A stretch of 64,000 nucleotides of DNA from Amycolatopsis orientalis DSM 40040 = KCTC 9412. Its GTDB lineage: Bacteria; Actinomycetota; Actinomycetes; Mycobacteriales; Pseudonocardiaceae. Each line of letters starts with the position of its first letter. The stretch's first letter is position 1. Of the stretch, positions 1 to 8,115 are shown one piece after another. Made by a program: the position numbers and the translations under genes. The DNA is taken from contig NZ_ASJB01000064.1 in NCBI RefSeq assembly GCF_000478275.1, positions 248,001-312,000 on the forward strand, given 5' to 3'. The notes under the pieces are model-generated. The model made no database searches and was not told where the DNA came from. It saw only the letters and a list, made by a program, of their open reading frames with translations.

Positions 1-280
1 CCTCGGGGCCGCCGGAAGACATCATCGTGACGATCAGCGCGACCTCGATGACGGTGACCGCGATGGCCAGCACCAGCGAGCCGAAGGGTTCCCCGACCCG
101 ATGCGCGACCACTTCGGCGTGATGCACTGCGGCCAGCACCGTGGCGCCGAGGGCGAGCGCGACGACGGCCACCGGGACCGGTCCCAGGTCGCGGCCCCAG
201 CTCAGCGCCAGCACCACTATGGCGACGACCGGCGTGGCGGTGGTCCAGGAGACGGGGAATCGTCCGGTGGTGGCGGCCAT
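1..280 (-). CDS. chaA: ChaA-type Ca2+(Na+)/H+ antiporter, N-terminal part
   Basis: The gene starts with ATG at 280 and runs off the left edge, so only about 93 residues are present. The visible protein begins with hydrophobic helices and contains HHAEVVAHRVGEPFGSLVLA followed by a TVIEVALIV helix, the acidic helix typical of ChaA-family cation/proton antiporters of the inner membrane. An AAGGTGA ribosome site lies just before the start. The known family role is export of Ca2+ or Na+ in exchange for protons. The first helices and this motif fit the family well, but the C-terminal half cannot be seen. Confidence 0.8.
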   Translation of the reverse strand, partial: MAATTGRFPVSWTTATPVVAIVVLALSWGRDLGPVPVAVVALALGATVLAAVHHAEVVAHRVGEPFGSLVLAIAVTVIEVALIVTMMSSGGPE

Positions 281-322
281 GAGGTCACCTTCGCATACCG
301 TGCGTGACACCGCCGTTCCAGT

Positions 323-368
323 CTCGTGAGTGGTAATGACGGTTAGAACCGTCATTACCACTCACGAG
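323..368. repeat. 46-bp palindrome, copy 1 (terminator with stop codon)
   Basis: This is a perfect inverted repeat with 22-bp arms (323-344 and 347-368) and a 2-bp centre; each arm begins CTCGTGAGTGGTAATGAC. The right arm, read on the minus strand, encodes the final Arg-Glu-Trp and the TAA stop of the TetR gene. The same core recurs at 3554-3599 and 12456-12511. It should fold as a strong hairpin between the TetR gene and chaA and probably terminates transcription. Confidence 0.9.
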
Positions 369-915
369 GCGACGCGGCCTGGCGGGCGCCGACTCCGTTC
401 AGGAAGGTGCTGACGAGCAGGTCGGCGGCGCGCGGGGCGGGCAGGTCCTCCCGTGAGGCGAGATGCAGGAGCTGGATCAGCAGACGGCTGGCCCAGCCTT
501 CCGGGACATCCGCGCGGAGGAATCCTTCCTCGGTCGCCCGCCGGAGGAAGGCATCCACCTCGGCGGTGAGCCGCGCACGACGGTCCTGAATGGACGGTTC
601 GGCGCGCATCCTGGTCAGCTCGACGGGCCAGGTGCGGTTGACCTCGATGATGCCCTCGGCGTAGCGGTGCAGCGCCACGGGGACCGCGGACTCGGTGAGC
701 CGGGCGGCGCGGACGACCTCCTCGACCGCGGTCAGCCTGGAGTCGTAGATGGCCGCCAGAAGGTCTTCGCGGGAGGCGAAACGCCGGTAGACGGTGCGCC
801 GGTCGACGCCTGCTTCGGCGGCGATCGCGCTGATGCTGGTCGCGGGATCGCGCGCCAGCATCGCCGCGCCCGTGGTCAGGACCGCTTCGAGATTTCGCGC
901 CGCATCAGCTCTCAC
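355..915 (-). CDS. TetR-family transcriptional regulator
   Basis: A 186-residue protein with a GTG start at 915. The N-terminal helix-turn-helix is visible at roughly residues 27-57 (SISAIAAEAGVDRRTVYRRF), the standard TetR DNA-binding signature; the rest is a helical ligand-binding and dimerisation domain of ordinary length. It is transcribed divergently from an aldehyde dehydrogenase with 78 bp between the starts, and an inverted repeat lies in that gap, so it probably represses the dehydrogenase and itself. The ligand is unknown. Its last three residues and stop codon come from the 46-bp palindrome. Confidence 0.88.
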   Translation of the reverse strand: MRADAARNLEAVLTTGAAMLARDPATSISAIAAEAGVDRRTVYRRFASREDLLAAIYDSRLTAVEEVVRAARLTESAVPVALHRYAEGIIEVNRTWPVELTRMRAEPSIQDRRARLTAEVDAFLRRATEEGFLRADVPEGWASRLLIQLLHLASREDLPAPRAADLLVSTFLNGVGARQAASPREW

Positions 916-944
916 CGTCGGGAATGTATCACACGGCTGTGTCG

Positions 945-981
945 TTAACCGTCATAAGTGCTACATTGATGTGACAGTTAA
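945..981. promoter_or_regulatory. Candidate TetR operator between divergent genes
   Basis: TTAACCGTCA at 945-954 is matched by TGACAGTTAA at 972-981, an inverted repeat with nine of ten paired positions and centres 27 bp apart. It lies between the TetR start (915) and the dehydrogenase GTG (994), and its right arm touches the AAGGAGG ribosome site at 980-986. That position suits a repressor blocking the dehydrogenase promoter. Binding is inferred. Confidence 0.5.
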
Positions 982-993
982 GGAGGCGGAACG

Positions 994-2445
994 GTGATCA
1001 CGAAGGACAAGCTTTTCATCGGAGGCGAATGGACGACGCCGAGCGACCCGGCGCTACTGGACATCGTGTCCCCGCACGACCAGTCGGTTCTGGGGCGCGT
1101 CGTGCAGGCGCTTCCCGCTGATGTCGACCGCGCCGTCGCCGCGGCCAGGACCGCCTTCGACGAAGGACCGTGGCCGAAGACCTCGCCGAAGGAACGGATA
1201 GCGGTTCTTCGGCGCCTGAACGCGTTGAGGGAAGTCCGCGCGGACGAGATCGCCGAGCTGATCTCGGCCGAGAACGGCTCGGCGCTGTGGTTCACGCGGG
1301 CGGGCCAGCCCGGGGTGGGCCGCTTGGCCGTCTCGTATCTGAAGGCGGCCGAAGAGCTCGGGTGGGAGGAGACGCTCACGCCGTCGGACCCGTCCGCGCC
1401 GTTCCGCTCGATCGTGCGCCGGGAGCCGATCGGGGTGGTCGCCGCGATCATCCCGTGGAATTCACCGTTCTCGGCGTCGATGGCCAAGATCGTCCCGGCC
1501 CTGCTCGCGGGGAACACGGTCGTTCTCAAGGTTTCGCCGGAGAACTCGCTCAGCATGAGCCTGCTCGCGGATCTGCTGGCGGAGGCCGGGTTGCCGTCCG
1601 GGGTGATCAGCGTGCTGCCCGCCGATCGGGAGACCAGCGAATACCTGGTGAAACACCCCGGCGTCGACAAGATCGCGTTCACCGGTTCGACCGCGGCCGG
1701 CCGCCGGATCGCGTCGCTGGCCGGCGAGCGCCTCAAGCGGGTCAGCCTGGAACTGGGTGGCAAATCCGCGGCCGTGATCCTGCCGGACGCCGTCCTCGAC
1801 GACGTGATCGCCGGGCTGAAGTTCGGGTCGCTGCTCAACAACGGCGAGGCGTGCATCGCGCAGACGCGGATCCTCGCGCCGCGCGGCCGGTACGCCGAGG
1901 TCGTCGCCGCGCTGAAGGAGATGACGGAGTCCCTGGTCGTCGGAGACCCGGCCGACGAGAAGACCTTCATCGGCCCGATGGTGCGGCCCGGCCAGCAGCA
2001 GCGGGTGCGCGACTACATCGAGATCGGCATCGCCGAAGGCGCGCGGCTGGTCACCGGTGGCCCCGAAGTCCCGGTCGGCCTGGACAAGGGCAACTACGTC
2101 ACCCCGACCTTGTTCGCCGACGTCGACAACACGATGCGGATCGCCCAGGAGGAGATCTTCGGACCGGTGCTGGTCGTCCTGCCGTATGACGACGAGGACG
2201 ACGCCGTCCGCATCGCCAACGACTCGGAATACGGCCTTTCCGGCGGTGTCTGGTCGGCCGACGAAGAGCACGCTCTCGCCGTCGCCCGCCGGATGCGGAC
2301 CGGAACGGTCACCGTCAACGGGGCACCGATCGGTTTCGACGGCCCGTTCGGCGGGTTCAAGGCCAGCGGCGTCGGCCGGGAATACGGTGCCGCCGGCCTC
2401 GCTCAGTACGTCGAGCTCAAGACCGTGACCGTGCCGGTGCGGTGA
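994..2445 (+). CDS. Aldehyde dehydrogenase (NAD(P)+-dependent)
   Basis: A 483-residue protein of normal ALDH-superfamily length with a GTG start 7 bp after an AAGGAGG ribosome site. It oxidises an aldehyde to the carboxylic acid in the cytoplasm. The catalytic cysteine is near residue 287 in NNGEACIAQTRIL, the general-base glutamate near 253 in LELGGKS, and the cofactor motif FTGSTAAGRRI is intact, as is the C-terminal EEIFGPVL segment. The substrate cannot be told from sequence. Divergent TetR gene and intervening inverted repeat suggest aldehyde- or xenobiotic-responsive control. It ends 1 bp from the stop of a convergent small gene. Confidence 0.93.
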   Translation: MITKDKLFIGGEWTTPSDPALLDIVSPHDQSVLGRVVQALPADVDRAVAAARTAFDEGPWPKTSPKERIAVLRRLNALREVRADEIAELISAENGSALWFTRAGQPGVGRLAVSYLKAAEELGWEETLTPSDPSAPFRSIVRREPIGVVAAIIPWNSPFSASMAKIVPALLAGNTVVLKVSPENSLSMSLLADLLAEAGLPSGVISVLPADRETSEYLVKHPGVDKIAFTGSTAAGRRIASLAGERLKRVSLELGGKSAAVILPDAVLDDVIAGLKFGSLLNNGEACIAQTRILAPRGRYAEVVAALKEMTESLVVGDPADEKTFIGPMVRPGQQQRVRDYIEIGIAEGARLVTGGPEVPVGLDKGNYVTPTLFADVDNTMRIAQEEIFGPVLVVLPYDDEDDAVRIANDSEYGLSGGVWSADEEHALAVARRMRTGTVTVNGAPIGFDGPFGGFKASGVGREYGAAGLAQYVELKTVTVPVR

Positions 2446-2446
2446 C

Positions 2447-2698
2447 TCACGAGGCGCGAGCGCCGGGGATCCGGACCGTGATCCGCTGATCCGCCGCCAC
2501 GATCCGCTGAAGCCGGAAACGGCAGAGGGTGTGGAACATTTCGCCCAGCTCCTCGGGGTCGATACGGCCCTCGAGATCGCGCCTGCTCGCGTTGAGCACC
2601 CGGCTGATCAACCCCGCGGGTACGCGGCCGTCGAACTCGCCCATCAGCCAGACACCGATTTCGCCGATCTCGTCCGTGATCGTGCCCTGCGCGGTCAT
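2447..2698 (-). CDS. Small helical protein of unknown function
   Basis: An 83-residue acidic protein starting with ATG at 2698 (MTAQGTITDEIGEIG). I do not recognise it. It appears all-helical and resembles in layout the short three-helix dimerisation domains found in actinobacteria, but this is weak. An upstream extension of the reading frame to 2809 would run through an 18-bp hairpin, so the shorter start is preferred. It is convergent with the aldehyde dehydrogenase and nearly abuts it. Confidence 0.55.
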   Translation of the reverse strand: MTAQGTITDEIGEIGVWLMGEFDGRVPAGLISRVLNASRRDLEGRIDPEELGEMFHTLCRFRLQRIVAADQRITVRIPGARAS

Positions 2699-2714
2699 CA
2701 GCCTGACCCCTCTG

Positions 2715-2755
2715 CGTCGGAGTGTCGCCGGGTTTGCCCCGGCGACACTCCGACG
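2715..2755. repeat. 18-bp perfect hairpin in the leader of the small gene
   Basis: Arms at 2715-2732 and 2738-2755 pair perfectly (CGTCGGAGTGTCGCCGGG) around a 5-nt loop. It is 16 bp upstream of the ATG at 2698, so on the minus strand it sits in the 5' leader of that gene rather than after a gene. It could be a transcription barrier or an mRNA element. Confidence 0.75.
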
Positions 2756-3002
2756 TGCCAAAGCGGACCCCATGACGGGAAACCCGCGAGATTGCTCTGG
2801 TCGGCGCAATGGACCGGTGTCAGAAGGCCCCGAGGTCCACGTTCCGTGTTCACCCGGAGCGGTAGCGTGACGGCGGTCGGTTGCACGGAATCGTGCAGCG
2901 ACCCTGAGCGATCTCCGGGGAAACCCCGATGTGATCGACTTCGGTGTGTGTCAACCTCGGTAATGACCATTGTGGACAGTCGAAGAGGAGAGTACACGCG
3001 TA

Positions 3003-3536
3003 GTGGCCCCATCAAGGGATGAACAAACCGCGCAGTGGGTGGCGGAGTTGACGGAGTTGGCCGAGCTGTACCGGTCGGCGGAGGCCGAGGGTTCGGCGGA
3101 GGCGGTGTCGCATGCGGGGTGGCATGCCGGAGCCCTGCTCGGGACGAGCACCGCGAACGGACGGTTGCTGGTCTACAAGGATTCGGGTCCCGAGGCGGAG
3201 TGCGTTTTCCGGGCGGGGGAGCGCACGCTGTTCAACATCATGAGCGGTGGATACGGGAGCGACACCAGCGAGCGAGGATTCGCGGTGTGGAGTTCGCGGC
3301 CGGGGGTGCTCGGGGCAGTCGAGGCCGGGGTGAGCCGGCTGGAGGTGGCCGACGCGGACGGCGCCGTCGTCCCGGCCGACATCGTGGCGCATACCTTCGC
3401 CGTGGATGTGGACCTGGGTCCGGCGCCCCAGACCGTCGACGAGGTCTTCGCTCCCTGGGAACCGCCGGAACTGACGGTCCGGGTGTACGGCGAGGGCGAT
3501 GTGCTGCGGTACGAGGGACCGCTGCTGCTCACCTGA
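3003..3536 (+). CDS. Conserved-looking protein of unknown function
   Basis: A 177-residue acidic protein using GTG at 3003, preceded by an AGAGGAGAG ribosome site; the frame opens further upstream but without a site. No signal peptide or membrane segment is seen. It has an N-terminal helical stretch (WVAELTELAELYRSAEAEG) followed by what looks like a beta-rich body. Codon use is normal for the region. It converges on the rho paralogue, separated by palindrome copy 2. I cannot assign a function. Confidence 0.6.
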   Translation: MAPSRDEQTAQWVAELTELAELYRSAEAEGSAEAVSHAGWHAGALLGTSTANGRLLVYKDSGPEAECVFRAGERTLFNIMSGGYGSDTSERGFAVWSSRPGVLGAVEAGVSRLEVADADGAVVPADIVAHTFAVDVDLGPAPQTVDEVFAPWEPPELTVRVYGEGDVLRYEGPLLLT

Positions 3537-3553
3537 GCGCCTGCCCTCCCGGT

Positions 3554-3599
3554 CTCGTGAGTGGTAATGACGGTTCTAACCGTCATTACCACTCACGAC
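3554..3599. repeat. 46-bp palindrome, copy 2 (terminator with stop codon)
   Basis: This has the same core as copy 1: arms 3555-3575 and 3578-3598 pair perfectly, and only the outermost base pair (3554/3599) is lost. On the minus strand it encodes the last seven residues (VVSGNDG) and the TAG stop of the rho paralogue, in a different frame from the one used in copies 1 and 3. It lies between two convergent genes and probably terminates both transcripts. Confidence 0.9.
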
Positions 3600-4754
3600 C
3601 GACTGTGGCGTGGTCCTGGTCAGCTGGGCGAGGAACTCGGCGTTGGTCGGCGTGGCACGCAGTCCATTGAGGACCATGTCGATGGCCTGCTGGGGATCCC
3701 GGCGGTGCAGGGCACGGCGCAACGCGCCGGTGGCCGCCAGCTCCGCGGGCGAGCACAACAGTGCCTCCTTGCGGGTCCCGGTCTTGCTCACATCGACGGC
3801 GGGGTGGATCCGTTTGGTCGCGATCGACCGGTCGAGTGCCAGTTCGGCGTTGCTGGTTCCCTTGTATTCCTCGAAAATCAGCGTGTCACCGAGCGAACCG
3901 GTGTCGACGAGCGTGGTGGCGAAGATGGTCAAGGAACCACCGTTCTCGATCGCCCGTGCGGCCCCGAGGAACCGCTTCGGCGGGGTGAGGGCGGCGGAAT
4001 CGATGCCGCCGGAGAGGATGCGCCCGGAGGTGGGCGCGCCCAGGTTGTAGGCGCGGCCGAGCCGGGTCAGCGAATCGAGCATCACCACCACGTCGCGGCC
4101 CATCTCCACCAGGCGTTTGGCGCGTTCGATGGCCAACTCCGCGAGCGCGATGTGCTCGCCGGGCGGGCGGTCGAACGTGGCGGCGATGATCTCGCCGGGT
4201 ACGGCACGGGCGAAGTCGGTGACCTCTTCCGGGCGCTCGCCGACGAGGACGAGCATGAGATGGCATTCCGGGTGGTTCTTGCTGATCCCGTGCGCGATCG
4301 CCTGCAGCACCGAGGTCTTGCCCGCCTTCGGAGGCGCGACGATCAAGGCCCGCTGCCCCTTGCCCACCGGCATGAGCAGATCGATCACGCGGGTGGTCAG
4401 GCCGTGCTGCTCGGTCTCCAGCCGCAGGCGCTGGTGCGGGTAAAGGGGGACCAGGTCGGAGAACGCGGGCCGCGTGGCGGTTTGCCGAGGGGCCAGCCCG
4501 TTGACGGCGTCGACCTCGGTCAGGGACGGGGATTTCCGGCCCTGACCGGCGGGCCGCACGCGTCCGGTGACGGTATCCCCGCGCCGCAGATGGTGCTTGC
4601 GCACCAAGGGAAGCGGGACGTGGACGTCGTCCGGTCCCGGCAGGTAGCCGTCGAGCCGGACGAACGCGCGGTTGTCCACGATGTCGAGGATCCCGGTGAC
4701 CGGCCGGTCCGCGTCGTTCTGGTACGCGTCATCGGGGAAATCGTTGCTGTACAT
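3576..4754 (-). CDS. Compact Rho transcription termination factor paralogue
   Basis: A 392-residue hexameric RNA helicase/terminator-type ATPase. Residues about 18-68 form the OB-like RNA-binding domain (ILDIVDNRAFVRLDGYLPGP). The P-loop APPKAGKTS is at 140-148, Walker B VVVMLDS at 222-228, the Q-loop near 248-256 and the R-loop region near 297-303 (EYKGTSN), all close to Rho consensus. It lacks the long charged N-terminal insertion usual in the main actinobacterial Rho, so it is probably a second copy. ATG 4754 was chosen because the family fold starts right after it; the frame stays open to 5240. It is divergent from the stress cluster and ends inside palindrome copy 2. Confidence 0.85.
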   Translation of the reverse strand: MYSNDFPDDAYQNDADRPVTGILDIVDNRAFVRLDGYLPGPDDVHVPLPLVRKHHLRRGDTVTGRVRPAGQGRKSPSLTEVDAVNGLAPRQTATRPAFSDLVPLYPHQRLRLETEQHGLTTRVIDLLMPVGKGQRALIVAPPKAGKTSVLQAIAHGISKNHPECHLMLVLVGERPEEVTDFARAVPGEIIAATFDRPPGEHIALAELAIERAKRLVEMGRDVVVMLDSLTRLGRAYNLGAPTSGRILSGGIDSAALTPPKRFLGAARAIENGGSLTIFATTLVDTGSLGDTLIFEEYKGTSNAELALDRSIATKRIHPAVDVSKTGTRKEALLCSPAELAATGALRRALHRRDPQQAIDMVLNGLRATPTNAEFLAQLTRTTPQSVVSGNDG

Positions 4755-5001
4755 AGGAAATTCTTTCTGGGTAGATGATCGGCGTGGTGCCGCGACAAGG
4801 CATGCACAGGCCGTGTGGTGAGACCCCGTTCGCGCTGGGAACGGCTTGTCAGAGAAGCCGGTCGCGGCCGAAACGATGAGGGGTCGGAAAACGCTCGCGG
4901 GGGACATGGTCCGGAACCCGGAAGCGTGAGACGTCTTGAGAGTAGCAGTGGGGTGATCCGGCGGGCAACCACGCGTCCGGCGGTGATCACCGGAACGGAT
5001 A

Positions 5002-5016
5002 GGGACTTTCGGTCCT
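5002..5016 (+). promoter_or_regulatory. DosR-box-like site 1
   Basis: GGGACTTTCGGTCCT matches the mycobacterial DosR motif as I recall it (GGGACTTNNGNCCCT) with one mismatch. It is 121 bp upstream of the flavodoxin start, in a cluster that also encodes a DevR/DosR orthologue. Binding is inferred. Confidence 0.6.
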
Positions 5017-5065
5017 GTGTCCCGGTTCGCATGGCCGGTCGGCCGGGACCGATGGCGCAGGTCAG

Positions 5066-5080
5066 GGGACTTCGGGCTCT
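5066..5080 (+). promoter_or_regulatory. DosR-box-like site 2
   Basis: GGGACTTCGGGCTCT again differs from the DosR motif at one defined position. It lies 64 bp after site 1 and 57 bp before the flavodoxin start. Paired sites are common in mycobacterial DosR promoters. Confidence 0.55.
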
Positions 5081-5136
5081 GCGCACAGCGAGGTGGGTCC
5101 GCGAAGCTGGGAGGGAACCGAACGAGGGGACCCGAG

Positions 5137-5682
5137 ATGAAGATTCTGGTGGCGGTGGCGACCCGCCACGGCGCGACCCGGGACATCGCCGACGAGGTGG
5201 GTCGTGTCCTGGCCGAGGACCTCGAGGCACGGGGCATCACGACAGCCGTCGACGTCCTCTACGCCGGCAACGTCGGCTCGATCGACGACTACGACGCGGT
5301 CGTCCTCGGCAGCGCCGTCTATCTTGGCCATTGGCTGGAAGACGCCACGGCGTTCGCCGGACGTCACCGGCAGGCGCTGCGCGCGAAGCCGGTATGGCTG
5401 TTCTCGAGCGGGCCTGTCGGCGACGAGCCGAAGCCCGCCGAAGAACCGGTCGACGTCGCCGAGACGGTGAACGCGTTACGGGCGCGGGAACACCGCGTCT
5501 TCCCCGGCCGGATCGACCGCGGCCGGATGAAGTTCGCGGAGCGCGCCCTGGTCACCGCCTTGCGGGTCAAGGACGGCGACTACCGGGACTGGCCCGCGGT
5601 CCGGGCGTGGGCGGCGGCGATCGCCGGGGTGCTCGCCGGTGAACGGGGGACCGTGGGGAGTGATCATGCGGCCAGTCACTGA
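5137..5682 (+). CDS. Flavodoxin-domain protein
   Basis: A 181-residue FMN-binding flavodoxin-like protein beginning ATG 5137 after an ACGAGGGGA site. The N-terminal beta strand and phosphate loop (KILVAVATRHGATRDIADEV) and the VLGSAVYLGHW segment are typical of the HemG-like/long-flavodoxin group that moves electrons in the cytoplasm. It lacks a clear partner-specific motif, so protoporphyrinogen oxidase activity is only a possibility. It is the first gene of a tight run with usp, CBS-BON and usp, with two DosR-like boxes upstream. Confidence 0.82.
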   Translation: MKILVAVATRHGATRDIADEVGRVLAEDLEARGITTAVDVLYAGNVGSIDDYDAVVLGSAVYLGHWLEDATAFAGRHRQALRAKPVWLFSSGPVGDEPKPAEEPVDVAETVNALRAREHRVFPGRIDRGRMKFAERALVTALRVKDGDYRDWPAVRAWAAAIAGVLAGERGTVGSDHAASH

Positions 5683-6559
5683 AGGGGCGATCGTGGCCGG
5701 GATCGACGGGTCAGGGTCCGCGCGGGCGGCCGCGATGTGGGCCGCGACCGAGGCACGGCGGCGCGGGCTGCCACTGCGGCTGGTCCACGTGTACACGGTC
5801 CCGGCGGCGAGCATGCCCGGGGTCACGCCTTCCCGCGAAACGGTGCGCGTCGGCTTCGAGAACCGCGGGGCCGAATGGCTTTCCGAGGCGCGGGAAGAGG
5901 TCCTCGCCCGGTATCCGGATCTCGCCGTGGAGAGCGCGGCCCGCGAATGGAGCGCGGTACCCGCGCTGGTCCAGGAATCTCTCGCCGCCACCATGCTGGT
6001 ACTGGGTTCGCGGGGGCTCGGCGGATTCACCGGCATGCTCGTCGGGTCGACCGCTGTGGCCCTCGCGCACCACGGGCACTGTCCCATCGTCGTCGCCAGG
6101 GGAGAACAAGCGCGGGAGACCGGACCGGTCGTGGTGGGCACGGACGGATCGCCCTCCAGCGCGGCGGCGCTCGCCTTCGCGTTCGACGAGGCCCGTCTGC
6201 GGGGAACGGGATTGACCGTCGTACGGACCTGGTCCGGAATGCTCGACCACGGCGCGATCCGGCCACATTTCCTCGACGTCGATCCGGCTGAGATCGAAGC
6301 GGCGGAGCGGAAGTCCGTCGAAGAGCAGGTCGCACCGTGGCGGGAGAAGCAGCCGGACGTTCCGGTGCGGCTCGTCGTGCGCAGAGGGCGCCCGGCGCGG
6401 ATTCTGCTCGATGCCGGTTCGGAAGCGAGCCTGCTCGTGGTCGGCAGCCGGGGACGTGGCGGTTTCGAAGGCATGTTGCTCGGTTCGACCAGTCAGGCCC
6501 TGGTGACACATTCGGAATGCCCTGTCGCCGTCATCCGCCCTGAATCGCCGACGCGATGA
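5666..6559 (+). CDS. Tandem-domain universal stress protein
   Basis: A 297-residue protein with two Usp domains. Each ends in the ATP-binding glycine motif: VLGSRGLGGFTGMLVGST in the first half and VVGSRGRGGFEGMLLGST in the second. ATG 5666 follows a GGGGAG site and overlaps the flavodoxin gene by 17 bp, suggesting translational coupling. Two-domain ATP-binding Usps of this kind belong to the mycobacterial dormancy regulon, where they affect growth arrest. The same role here is inferred from context. Confidence 0.9.
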   Translation: MRPVTEGAIVAGIDGSGSARAAAMWAATEARRRGLPLRLVHVYTVPAASMPGVTPSRETVRVGFENRGAEWLSEAREEVLARYPDLAVESAAREWSAVPALVQESLAATMLVLGSRGLGGFTGMLVGSTAVALAHHGHCPIVVARGEQARETGPVVVGTDGSPSSAAALAFAFDEARLRGTGLTVVRTWSGMLDHGAIRPHFLDVDPAEIEAAERKSVEEQVAPWREKQPDVPVRLVVRRGRPARILLDAGSEASLLVVGSRGRGGFEGMLLGSTSQALVTHSECPVAVIRPESPTR

Positions 6560-6596
6560 GCCACAGACCACCGGACATCTTCACACGGGAGACCCC

Positions 6597-7202
6597 ATGC
6601 GAGCACGAGACTTGATGACGACCCCGGTCGTCACCGTCACCGCCGAGACGACCGCCAAACACGCGGCCGAAGTGCTGACCGAGCACGGCTTCACCGCTTT
6701 GCCGGTGGTGGACGACGACGATCGGCTGATCGGCATCGTGACCGAAGCCGATCTGATCCGCGACCGCTTCCCTCTGGACATCCGGTCCGGCGGCAAATCC
6801 GGTGCCCGGCCGAAACCGGTCAGCACGGTCGGCGAGGCGATGACGACACCCGCCATCGGGATGAGCGCCGGCGCCGACCTCGCCGAAGTGGGCAAGGCGT
6901 TGCTCGACGGCAAGATCCGCGCGATGCCGATCGTGGACGGTTCTCGGGTGATCGGCATCTTGACCCGCGGCGACTTCGTGCGCGCTTTCGCGCGCGGCGA
7001 CACCGCGATCGCCGCGGATGTGCGGCATCACCTCGCCGTCTTCGGCGGTTCCAGCCGGTGGACCGTCGAGGTGGACGACGGCGTCGTCCGGATCGGCGAC
7101 GCCTTTGACGACGACACCGACAGGCACGTGGCGAAGGTCATCGCCGAAGCGATCCCCGGTGTCGTGCAAGCCGAAGTGACCTATCAGGAGGATGACCGAT
7201 GA
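6597..7202 (+). CDS. CBS-pair and BON domain protein (Hrp1-like)
   Basis: A 201-residue cytosolic protein with two CBS motifs (about residues 1-60, RARDLMTTPVVTV; and 78-138, VGEAMTTP) followed by a C-terminal BON-like segment near 140-200. CBS pairs bind adenine nucleotides and act as energy sensors; mycobacterial Hrp1, a DosR-regulon member, is the nearest known analogue but lacks this tail. The stop overlaps the next usp start by 4 bp (ATGA), so the genes are co-transcribed. Confidence 0.88.
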   Translation: MRARDLMTTPVVTVTAETTAKHAAEVLTEHGFTALPVVDDDDRLIGIVTEADLIRDRFPLDIRSGGKSGARPKPVSTVGEAMTTPAIGMSAGADLAEVGKALLDGKIRAMPIVDGSRVIGILTRGDFVRAFARGDTAIAADVRHHLAVFGGSSRWTVEVDDGVVRIGDAFDDDTDRHVAKVIAEAIPGVVQAEVTYQEDDR

Positions 7203-8089
7203 ATGCCGCCAACCAGAGGATCGTCGTCGGGACCGACGGCTCCGAGCCGGGACGGGCCGCCGTTCGCCAGGCCGCCGCCCTCGCCGACGCACGGGGGCTG
7301 GGGCTCCTGATCGTGCATGCCCTTCACCTGGAGCAGCTGTCCTACAGCGGTGGGCTGGCGGGGCCGGCACCATGGTTCGACGACCTCGCCGCTTACGGGC
7401 GGAAGGTACTCGACGAGGCTGTCGCGGAAGCCGAAACGACCGCTCCCGGCATCCGGGTGGACACCGCCATGCCGCAGAATTCGCCCATACCGTTCTTGCT
7501 CGACGCGTCGGAGTCGGCGGCGATGCTGGTGGTCGGTGCCTCCGGGAAGGGATTCTTCTCCGGAATGATGATCGGTTCGACGGCGTCGGCCGTCATCGCC
7601 CACGCGAAGTGCCCGGTACTGGTGTTGCGAGGCAGGAAGGGCACCACGAACTACCCCGACGGTGGCCCCGTCGTCGTCGGGATCGACGGCAGCCCGGTGA
7701 GCGAACGGGCCTTGGCCACCGCGTTCGAGGAGGCGTCACGGCGTAACGCTTCCCTGGTGGCCGTGCATGCTTGGTCGGACATCACCTACGACGACGTCTA
7801 CGGCATGGCGCGACTGGTCACGAAGTGGGAGTCCATCGAGGGCGACGAACGCCGGCTGCTCGCGGAACGCCTCGCCGGCTGGCAGGAGAAGTATCCGGAC
7901 GTGGTCGTGGAAAGGGTGCTCGTCCGTGATCAGCCGCGTCACGCGCTGCTGCAGTGGAGCGCCAAGGCGCAGCTCGTGGTCGTGGGCAGCCGTGGTCGTG
8001 GCGGGTTCACCGGGCAGCTGCTCGGCTCGGTCAGCCAGGCCCTCTCGCACCACGCCGAATGCCCGGTCATGGTGGTCCGGCCGAGCTGA
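7199..8089 (+). CDS. Tandem-domain universal stress protein
   Basis: A 296-residue paralogue of the upstream Usp, again with two domains. The C-terminal glycine motif VVGSRGRGGFTGQLLGSV is canonical; the N-terminal one, VVGASGKGFFSGMMIGST, departs from GxGGF (Lys and Phe replace Gly residues), so nucleotide binding in that half may be weaker. It starts with ATG overlapping the CBS-BON stop and ends the operon 26 bp before the convergent devR stop. Confidence 0.9.
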   Translation: MNAANQRIVVGTDGSEPGRAAVRQAAALADARGLGLLIVHALHLEQLSYSGGLAGPAPWFDDLAAYGRKVLDEAVAEAETTAPGIRVDTAMPQNSPIPFLLDASESAAMLVVGASGKGFFSGMMIGSTASAVIAHAKCPVLVLRGRKGTTNYPDGGPVVVGIDGSPVSERALATAFEEASRRNASLVAVHAWSDITYDDVYGMARLVTKWESIEGDERRLLAERLAGWQEKYPDVVVERVLVRDQPRHALLQWSAKAQLVVVGSRGRGGFTGQLLGSVSQALSHHAECPVMVVRPS

Positions 8090-8115
8090 GTCCGTACCGG
8101 CCGCGGCGGGTTCGA

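Larger units (their letters stand above)
4755..5136. other. Intergenic promoter region of rho paralogue and stress cluster
   Basis: These 382 bp separate the divergent rho paralogue and flavodoxin genes. They hold two DosR-box-like sites (5002-5016 and 5066-5080) and a partial GGGGGACATGGTCC motif near 4900. No convincing gene is present. Confidence 0.6.

Noticed and set aside
2446..2457. ACTCACGAGGCG next to the aldehyde dehydrogenase stop as a partial copy of the 46-bp palindrome
   Set aside because: Only 12 bases match one arm end and no second arm exists, so chance cannot be excluded.
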